DNA of 45,549 nt. It comes from Nitrospira sp. ST-bin5 (lineage in GTDB: Bacteria; Nitrospirota; Nitrospiria; Nitrospirales; Nitrospiraceae). Positions within the stretch are counted from its first letter, which is position 1, and the number at the start of each line of letters is the position of its first letter. Made by a program: the position numbers and the translations under genes. Shown here one piece after another: positions 39,858 to 45,549 of the stretch. The notes below the pieces were generated by a model. That model was not told the DNA's origin. It made no database searches and was given only the letters and a program-made list of their open reading frames with translations. The stretch is from assembly GCA_002083555.1 (NCBI GenBank), contig MSXN01000010.1:1-45549 (forward strand), given 5' to 3'.

Positions 39858-42041
39858 ATGCCGAAAGCTCAGAAACCATCTCGCGCCACGGTATCCACGA
39901 AGAAGGGGAGCGGGCGATCTGCTCCGTCGACCGCAGAACTGCTGCTGGAGATCGGGGTCGAAGAACTGCCCTATCAGTTCATCAACCCCGCGCTGGCTCG
40001 ATTGAAGGAGTCCGCCGAGCAGCTTCTCACGGAACAGCGACTCACGTTCCAAACCATCCGCACACTTGGGACCCCACGAAGACTGACACTTGTGGTCGAA
40101 GGACTGCTCACGCAGCAGGCTTCCGTCATGAAGGAGGCCATGGGGCCGTCAAAGGCGGTGGCGTTCGATCAGGCGGGGCAGCCGACCAGAGCCGCAGTCG
40201 GCTTTGCGGCCGGGCAGGGCGTGGCCGTGCAGGACCTGCAAGTTCGGCAGACGCCGAAAGGCGAGTATCTCTTTGCGGTGAAGCGTGAAGAAGGACGTCC
40301 TTCTAAAACCGTGCTCACAGAACTCTTGCCGCAGCTCGTGGCCAAGTTGTCCTTCCCCAAAGCGATGAAGTGGAACGACGCGGGTGTGCGGTTTGCCCGG
40401 CCGGTGCGATGGCTGGTCGTGCTCTTCGGCGGCGCGGTGCTTCCGATCGAGGCAGCCGGGATCAAGGCGGGGCACCGGACGCGGGGGCACCGGGTGCTCG
40501 GCTCGAAGCAGGGGGTCGTTGTCAAGGATTGTGCGACCTATGTGAAGGCGCTGGAGAAAGACGGCGTCATTCCTGATCCGGAACGCCGCCGGGCCATCAT
40601 CGCCGAGCAGATTTCGACGTTGTGCAAAAAGACGGGATTTGTGCTGAACCAAGACGACGCATTGCTCGACCAGGCGGTGTATACGACGGAATGGCCGTAC
40701 GCGATCATCGGGTCGTTCAAGGATACGTATCTTGATGTCCCCGAAGAAATTCTGATCACCTCAATGAAGGAACACCAGGGCTTTTTCTCGCTCCGTCATA
40801 AGACGACCGGGAAGCTGGTGGCGCATTTCATTGCGGTGGCCAACAATCGAGTCAAGGACATGGGCCTCATCCGCGAAGGCAATGAGCGGGTGCTGGCTGC
40901 ACGGTTGGCCGATGCCAAGTTCTTCTATGACAATGACCGGACGACCGCGCTACAAGATAGGGTCGGCAAACTCGACGGAGTGACCTTTCACCAGAAAATC
41001 GGGACGATGGGGCAGAAGCAGGCGCGCATCGCCACGCTGGCCGCTTCGCTCGCTCGACTGGCCGGTCTGAACGAATCCGTTGTGAAGAGCTGTGAGCGGG
41101 CGGGCGCGTTGTGCAAGGCGGATCTGTTGACCGGCATTGTCGGAGAGTTTCCTGAATTGCAGGGCGTGATGGGCGGCTACTATGCCCGGCACGACGGGGA
41201 GGCGCCGGCGGTGTGCCAGGCGATTCTTCAGCAGTATCGACCGCATTCGATGGAGGGAGCGATTCCTGAATCGACGGAAGCGCAGGTCTTGTCGTTGGCC
41301 GACCGTTTGGATAGCCTCGCGTCTTTCTTTCATGTCGGCATGGTGCCGACGGGTTCGGAAGATCCTTTTGCCTTGCGCCGCCATGCCACGGCGGTCGTGC
41401 GTATTCTCTTGGAAGGCGGCGTCCGGTTGAACCTGGGCCGCGCCATCGGGGAAGCGCGCACGATTGTGGGGGCGGCAGGAATCAAGGCCGGTTCGAATCA
41501 GGGGGACGGCCAGCAGCGGCTGGTCGACTTCGTGTTTGAACGGGTACGGCACTATGCCCGCACCGTCCATGGGTTACGGGATGATGTTGTGAATGCCGTC
41601 GTGAGTGTGACCGACCGTCAGTCATTCGACCTGCGGGACCTCCTGGCCAAGATGCAGGCGTTGCAAGCAGTGACTACTCGGGCAGAGTTTGACCCGTTGA
41701 TCGTCGGATTCAAGCGCGCCCATCGGCTGGTTGAAAAAGAGCAGTGGGATCGTCAGCCGGTCGCCTCGGCAGTCTTTCAAGACGCCACTGAGTCCGCGCT
41801 GTATAAGGCGGTATCGGAGGAACGGGAGCGGATGGGGACCTCAATGCAGGCGAGCGACTATGGTAAGGCTCTGGAATCGCTGGTGTGTTTGAAACCGGCC
41901 ATCGACGCCTTCTTTGCCGCGGTCATGGTGAATGCCGACGACAAAGCGGTGCGCAGCAATCGACTCTCGCTCTTGAAGGATGTGGATGAATTCTTCATGT
42001 CATTCGCGGACTTCTCCCAGATTGTGGTACAAGGGAGCTAG
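39858..42041 (+). CDS. glyS: Glycyl-tRNA synthetase beta subunit
   Basis: 727 aa from the ATG at 39858 (a TTG two codons earlier is the alternative). The beta subunit supplies tRNA recognition. Typical motifs: AELLLEIGVEELPYQFINPAL, GPSKAVAFDQAGQPTRAAVGFA, MKWNDAGVRFARPVRWLV, EHQGFFSLRHK and the HD-like region GEFPELQGVMGGYYA. An extra N-terminal stretch of about 30 basic and serine-rich residues (PKAQKPSRATVSTKKGSGRS) makes it longer than the E. coli protein (about 689 aa). The C-terminal anticodon-binding region is complete. Confidence 0.94.
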   Translation: MPKAQKPSRATVSTKKGSGRSAPSTAELLLEIGVEELPYQFINPALARLKESAEQLLTEQRLTFQTIRTLGTPRRLTLVVEGLLTQQASVMKEAMGPSKAVAFDQAGQPTRAAVGFAAGQGVAVQDLQVRQTPKGEYLFAVKREEGRPSKTVLTELLPQLVAKLSFPKAMKWNDAGVRFARPVRWLVVLFGGAVLPIEAAGIKAGHRTRGHRVLGSKQGVVVKDCATYVKALEKDGVIPDPERRRAIIAEQISTLCKKTGFVLNQDDALLDQAVYTTEWPYAIIGSFKDTYLDVPEEILITSMKEHQGFFSLRHKTTGKLVAHFIAVANNRVKDMGLIREGNERVLAARLADAKFFYDNDRTTALQDRVGKLDGVTFHQKIGTMGQKQARIATLAASLARLAGLNESVVKSCERAGALCKADLLTGIVGEFPELQGVMGGYYARHDGEAPAVCQAILQQYRPHSMEGAIPESTEAQVLSLADRLDSLASFFHVGMVPTGSEDPFALRRHATAVVRILLEGGVRLNLGRAIGEARTIVGAAGIKAGSNQGDGQQRLVDFVFERVRHYARTVHGLRDDVVNAVVSVTDRQSFDLRDLLAKMQALQAVTTRAEFDPLIVGFKRAHRLVEKEQWDRQPVASAVFQDATESALYKAVSEERERMGTSMQASDYGKALESLVCLKPAIDAFFAAVMVNADDKAVRSNRLSLLKDVDEFFMSFADFSQIVVQGS

Positions 42042-42056
42042 TCGGGGTATGGCCTT

Positions 42057-42566
42057 ATGGTGCAGGATTTCCCATCGCAGGTTGGCCTGGCAGAACCGGG
42101 GAATGATGCGCTACGTTCCATCCGTGTTCAGCGGTATGCGCGGGTCATCACGATTGTCCTGATCGTACTATGCAACGGGATTTTCCTGTTCGGCATATGG
42201 GCGAGCGGCGTCAACCTGGATGAGTTGGTCAAAACACAGGATCAGTTTAGTCCTCAAAATGACGTGTGCCTTCGTCTCAGTTGGCAGCGTCTCGCCGGAT
42301 CGACTGAGCCTATCCGCCTCTGCTCCGAATGGATCAATCTCTCGGATCCGACAGGCAGGCCTCATGTGCTGGACAAAAACACCAAAGTACGGCAGGGTTC
42401 TGATGGGCGCTATTACGTGGATCATGGCATCAAGGCCGATTATCGTCTCGTGGCATTTGCCGGATTTGTCGCGGCGGTCATCGCTTTCGGGATGTTGACG
42501 CGGCGGTATCTGGTCAATCGGTACCGGCTGCAACTTGAATTAGCCGCAAGCAGACCAGTCGTCTAG
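42057..42566 (+). CDS. Two-pass membrane protein of unknown function
   Basis: 169 aa, not recognised. Helices at about 28-49 (RVITIVLIVLCNGIFLFGIW) and 128-147 (LVAFAGFVAAVIAFGMLTRR) flank a periplasmic loop with two cysteines (NDVCLRLSW and PIRLCSEW) that could form a disulfide. It is placed 15 bases after glyS and 32 before ppdK on the same strand, apparently in one transcript; a link to either enzyme is not evident. Confidence 0.72.
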   Translation: MVQDFPSQVGLAEPGNDALRSIRVQRYARVITIVLIVLCNGIFLFGIWASGVNLDELVKTQDQFSPQNDVCLRLSWQRLAGSTEPIRLCSEWINLSDPTGRPHVLDKNTKVRQGSDGRYYVDHGIKADYRLVAFAGFVAAVIAFGMLTRRYLVNRYRLQLELAASRPVV

Positions 42567-42598
42567 GTTCAGTGGTCGATCGCAAAGGAGAAGCAGGC

Positions 42599-45454
42599 GT
42601 GGCAAAGAAATACGTGTACTACTTCGGAGACGGCAAGGCAGAAGGCACGTCCAACATGAAAGAGTTGCTGGGCGGCAAAGGCGCGGGTCTGGCCGAGATG
42701 ACCAACCTGGGCATTTCCGTGCCGCCCGGATTCACCATCACCACAGAAGCCTGCGTGGAGTACTACAAGCTGGGGAAGAAGTATCCGCCCGGGATGTGGG
42801 AGACGGCGCTGGCGTCACTCAAGCGAGTGGAACGATCGATGGGGATGGGATTCGGCGATCCGGAGCGCCCCTTGCTGGTTTCCGTGCGGTCCGGTGCGCG
42901 CGCCTCAATGCCCGGAATGATGGACACCGTGCTCAATGTCGGCCTGACGCTCAAGACGGTCGAGGGTCTGGCGGCCAAGACGAAGAACGAACGGTTCGCG
43001 CAGGACAGCTATCGCCGGTTTATTACCATGTTCGGCAGTATCGTCATGGGGGTGCCGCGCGAACATTTCGAAGCCATTCTGAATCTCAAGAAAGAAGAAA
43101 TGGGCGTGAGACACGAGACGCAGCTCGATGCGCGCGCCTTGCGCGATCTCGTGGAACGGTTCAAGTCGCTGGTCAAGGAAGAAACGGGCAAAGGGTTTCC
43201 CGACGATCCGAATGAACAGCTGAAGCTGGCGATCGATGCCGTGTTCTCATCCTGGAACGGCGCGCGTGCCATCACCTACCGCCGGTTGAATGGGATTCCG
43301 GATCACTGGGGCACGGCGATCAATGTCGTGGCCATGGTGTTCGGGAACATGGGCGACACCAGCGGCACCGGCGTGGCCTTCACACGCGATCCTAACACGG
43401 GCGAGCGGAAGTTCTTCGGCGAGTGTCTGATGAACGCGCAGGGCGAAGATGTGGTGGCCGGCATCCGGACGCCGCTGCCGGTCACGGAGTTGGGCCGGAC
43501 CGTGCCTCCCGCCTACAAAGAGCTAGAACATACCTACAAGCGCCTCGAGAAACATTACCGCGACATGCTCGACCTGGAGTTTACGATCCAGGAGGGCAAG
43601 CTCTATATGTTGCAAACGCGTGTCGGGAAACGGACCGGCATCTCTGCCGTGCGGATCGCTGTCGAGATGGTCAAAGAAGGTTTGATCACCAAGCGCGAGG
43701 CCGTGCAGCGTGTCGGCCCGGATCAGCTCGCGCAATATCTCTATCCCATCTTCGATACCCAGTCTGAAGCTGGTTCAACCCCGCTGGGCAAGGGACTACC
43801 AGCCGGGCCCGGTGCGGCGGCAGGAAAGATTGCGTTGACGCCGGATCGCGCCGTGGAAATGAAGGCGGCGGGGCAACGGGTTGTGTTGGTCCGCGATGAA
43901 ACCAGCCCCGACGATATTCATGGCATGAACGCCGCGACCGGGTTTGTGACCGCGCGCGGAGGGATGACCTCGCATGCGGCGGTCGTGGCGCGACAGATGG
44001 GCAAAGTGTGCGTGGCCGGATGCGAAGCCGTCGAAGTCATCGATAATCAATCGGTGAGGATCGGCTCGAAAGTATTTCGGGAAGGCGACTATCTGTCTGT
44101 GAACGGATCGACCGGCAATGTGTATGACGGCGATATTCCCGTCATGGAATCCGAGATCATTCAAGTGGTGCAGGGGAAGCTGGATGCGAAGCAGTCGCAG
44201 AAGTATCAGCTGTTCTCGACCATCCTTTCCTGGGCGGACAGTGTGCGGACGATGAAGGTGCGGGCGAATGCCGATGTGCCGGATCAGGCCAAGATCGCCC
44301 GGGGGTTCGGAGCCGAGGGAATCGGGCTCTGCCGCACGGAACACATGTTTTTTGCGGAAGACCGCATTCCGATCATGCAGAAGATGATTCTGGCCCGGAC
44401 GAAAGAAGATCGGGAAAAGTATCTGGAGCAATTGTTGCCGCTGCAAAAGCAGGATTTCATCGGGCTCTATCGTGAGATGGAGGGATTCCCGGTCACGATT
44501 CGCTTGCTCGATCCGCCGCTGCACGAGTTTTTGCCGAAGCGCGAAGAGCTGATGGTGGAGATCGCCCAGCTCGAGCTGACCGGCAAGGACGGAGCCAAGC
44601 TGGAGGAACAGCGCCGGCTGCTGGCCCGCGTCGAGGAACTGCACGAATTCAATCCGATGCTGGGGCTGCGCGGCTGCCGGCTGGGCATTACGATGCCGGA
44701 GATCACGCGCATGCAGGCGCGCGCCATTATCGAGGCGGCCTGCGAGCTGGCGAAGGAAGGCAAGAAGATCGTGCCGGAGATCATGATTCCGCTGGTGGGC
44801 ATGGTGGCGGAAATGAAGTCGCAGAAGGATCTCATCCGCGAAGTCGCGCAAGAGACCATGAAACGGTTCGGTGTGAAGCTCTCGTATCTCGTCGGGACGA
44901 TGATCGAATTGCCCCGCGCAGCTGTGACCGCAGAACGGATCGCGGAAGAAGCCGAGTTCTTCTCCTTCGGCACGAACGATCTCACCCAGACGACCTTCGG
45001 GTTCTCCCGCGACGACGCCGCGAAGTTCATCGACCACTATCGCACCGTGAAGATCATGGATGCGGACCCGTTCGCCACGCTCGACCGGGAAGGCGTCGGA
45101 TCGTTGATGAAGACGGCGATCGCAGGCGGGCGCAAATCGCGGCCCGGGATCAAGCTCGGTATCTGCGGCGAACATGGCGGCGATCCCAGTTCCGTTGAGT
45201 TCTGCCATCAGCTCGGGTTGGACTATGTGAGCTGTTCGCCGTTCCGCGTGGCCATCGCGCGGCTGGCGGCTGCTCAGGCGGCGATCGCCGAAGGCGATGC
45301 CAAAACGACAGTGAAGAAAGCCGTCCCGGCGCGAGCGAAGGCCGCCAAAGTCGTGAAGGCCGTGCGTCGCGCCAAGGCGACCCAAACGGCGAAGGCGGTC
45401 AAGGTCACGAAGGCATCGCGCCGCCCGTCCTCAACGACCCGCAAGAAACGGTGA
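42599..45454 (+). CDS. ppdK: Pyruvate phosphate dikinase with basic C-terminal tail
   Basis: 951 aa. It interconverts pyruvate, ATP and phosphate with PEP, AMP and PPi. The start GTG at 42599 (AAAGGAG 8 bases upstream) gives the family N-terminus AKKYVYYFGDGKAEG; the longer frame from 42572 does not. Nucleotide-binding domain to about 340; swivelling domain with phospho-histidine H459 (GGMTSHAAVVARQMGK); PEP/pyruvate barrel with C879 in LDYVSCSPFRV. Ordinary PPDK ends shortly after that point. Here residues 902-951 form an extra tail with 12 Lys, 7 Arg, 11 Ala and no acidic residue, like histone H1 or AlgP tails. Confidence 0.94.
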   Translation: MAKKYVYYFGDGKAEGTSNMKELLGGKGAGLAEMTNLGISVPPGFTITTEACVEYYKLGKKYPPGMWETALASLKRVERSMGMGFGDPERPLLVSVRSGARASMPGMMDTVLNVGLTLKTVEGLAAKTKNERFAQDSYRRFITMFGSIVMGVPREHFEAILNLKKEEMGVRHETQLDARALRDLVERFKSLVKEETGKGFPDDPNEQLKLAIDAVFSSWNGARAITYRRLNGIPDHWGTAINVVAMVFGNMGDTSGTGVAFTRDPNTGERKFFGECLMNAQGEDVVAGIRTPLPVTELGRTVPPAYKELEHTYKRLEKHYRDMLDLEFTIQEGKLYMLQTRVGKRTGISAVRIAVEMVKEGLITKREAVQRVGPDQLAQYLYPIFDTQSEAGSTPLGKGLPAGPGAAAGKIALTPDRAVEMKAAGQRVVLVRDETSPDDIHGMNAATGFVTARGGMTSHAAVVARQMGKVCVAGCEAVEVIDNQSVRIGSKVFREGDYLSVNGSTGNVYDGDIPVMESEIIQVVQGKLDAKQSQKYQLFSTILSWADSVRTMKVRANADVPDQAKIARGFGAEGIGLCRTEHMFFAEDRIPIMQKMILARTKEDREKYLEQLLPLQKQDFIGLYREMEGFPVTIRLLDPPLHEFLPKREELMVEIAQLELTGKDGAKLEEQRRLLARVEELHEFNPMLGLRGCRLGITMPEITRMQARAIIEAACELAKEGKKIVPEIMIPLVGMVAEMKSQKDLIREVAQETMKRFGVKLSYLVGTMIELPRAAVTAERIAEEAEFFSFGTNDLTQTTFGFSRDDAAKFIDHYRTVKIMDADPFATLDREGVGSLMKTAIAGGRKSRPGIKLGICGEHGGDPSSVEFCHQLGLDYVSCSPFRVAIARLAAAQAAIAEGDAKTTVKKAVPARAKAAKVVKAVRRAKATQTAKAVKVTKASRRPSSTTRKKR

Positions 45455-45549
45455 CCGTCCGCACTCACGATCTCCACTATATGACGTTGGCTCTTCGCCT
45501 TGCTGCGAAGGGCCTCGGTAAGACCAGCCCCAACCCGATGGTTGGGGCC
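45451..45549 (+). CDS. ribD: Riboflavin biosynthesis RibD, N-terminus only
   Basis: The first 33 codons (VTVRTHDLHYMTLALRLAAK, then GLGKTSPNPMVGA) match the deaminase domain of RibD, which deaminates the pyrimidine intermediate of riboflavin synthesis. A GTG at 45451 overlaps the ppdK stop as GTGA; an ATG at 45481 is the alternative start. The remainder lies beyond the window. Confidence 0.85.
   Translation, partial: MTVRTHDLHYMTLALRLAAKGLGKTSPNPMVGA

Noticed and set aside
43796..45385. 529-codon minus-strand frame
   Set aside because: Antisense of ppdK with no recognisable domain.
1..45549. tRNA, rRNA, CRISPR array or known riboswitch
   Set aside because: None could be recognised by eye on either strand in the intergenic regions; a covariance-model search would be needed to exclude small ones.

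Overview
The window is GC-rich bacterial chromosome. Its gene content fits a Nitrospira-like nitrite oxidiser (Nitrospirota): a copper nitrite reductase (nirK) behind a Crp/Fnr regulator, a DabB-type carbon-uptake/Complex I-like membrane subunit with a PII-like partner, a long succinate dehydrogenase iron-sulfur subunit plus a separate HdrB/SdhE-like CCG protein, and pyruvate phosphate dikinase next to two-subunit glycyl-tRNA synthetase. This assignment is inferred from gene content; no rRNA or other phylogenetic marker is present.

Layout. 1-9.6 kb, all minus strand: partial ilvD, a 700-base gene-free stretch, a sigma-54-dependent response regulator with its PAS/GAF histidine kinase (ATGA overlap), a PII-like protein, a DabB-like proton channel subunit, a cyclophilin and an MFS transporter. 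9.7-18.5 kb, plus strand: a large AsmA-like protein, an M24 peptidase, sdhB, archease and rtcB (ATGA overlap), a PilZ protein and a two-pass membrane protein. 18.5-24.2 kb is accessory: a TPR/2OG-oxygenase protein, a vapBC module with a readable promoter-operator and flanked by two related promoter-hairpin elements, a 5'-truncated and frameshifted Rhs gene with an AT-rich tip, a small membrane protein, an IS3-family remnant and a truncated type IV pilin. 24.2-30.4 kb: sthA-HDOD (minus), a coiled-coil periplasmic protein, an HdrB-like protein and a cupin (plus), then a minus-strand envelope cluster (heme-binding DUF3365 protein, solute-binding lipoprotein, outer-membrane barrel). The head of that cluster is a small secreted-protein gene split by a complete 1208-bp IS3-family element (31272-32479). 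32.6-36.3 kb: nirK, crp and transketolase, all minus. 36.5-38.7 kb: an FN3 lipoprotein, a TauE/SafE exporter and an Rrf2 regulator with a palindromic operator candidate. 38.9-45.5 kb, plus strand: glyQ, glyS, a two-pass membrane protein, ppdK with a histone-like basic tail, and the start of ribD.

How the parts connect. Transketolase, ppdK, ilvD and sdhB/HdrB-like are central carbon metabolism. NirK with the adjacent Crp/Fnr regulator is the nitrogen-redox module, and a TGA-N6-TCA site sits where a class II activator would act on nirK. The Rrf2-TauE pair looks like a small sulfur- or redox-sensing export operon. The strongest new observations are the IS-split secreted gene, which rejoins in frame when the insertion is removed with one ATAG copy; the duplicated promoter-hairpin element around vapBC; the vapBC operator lying between -35 and -10; and the damaged Rhs locus.
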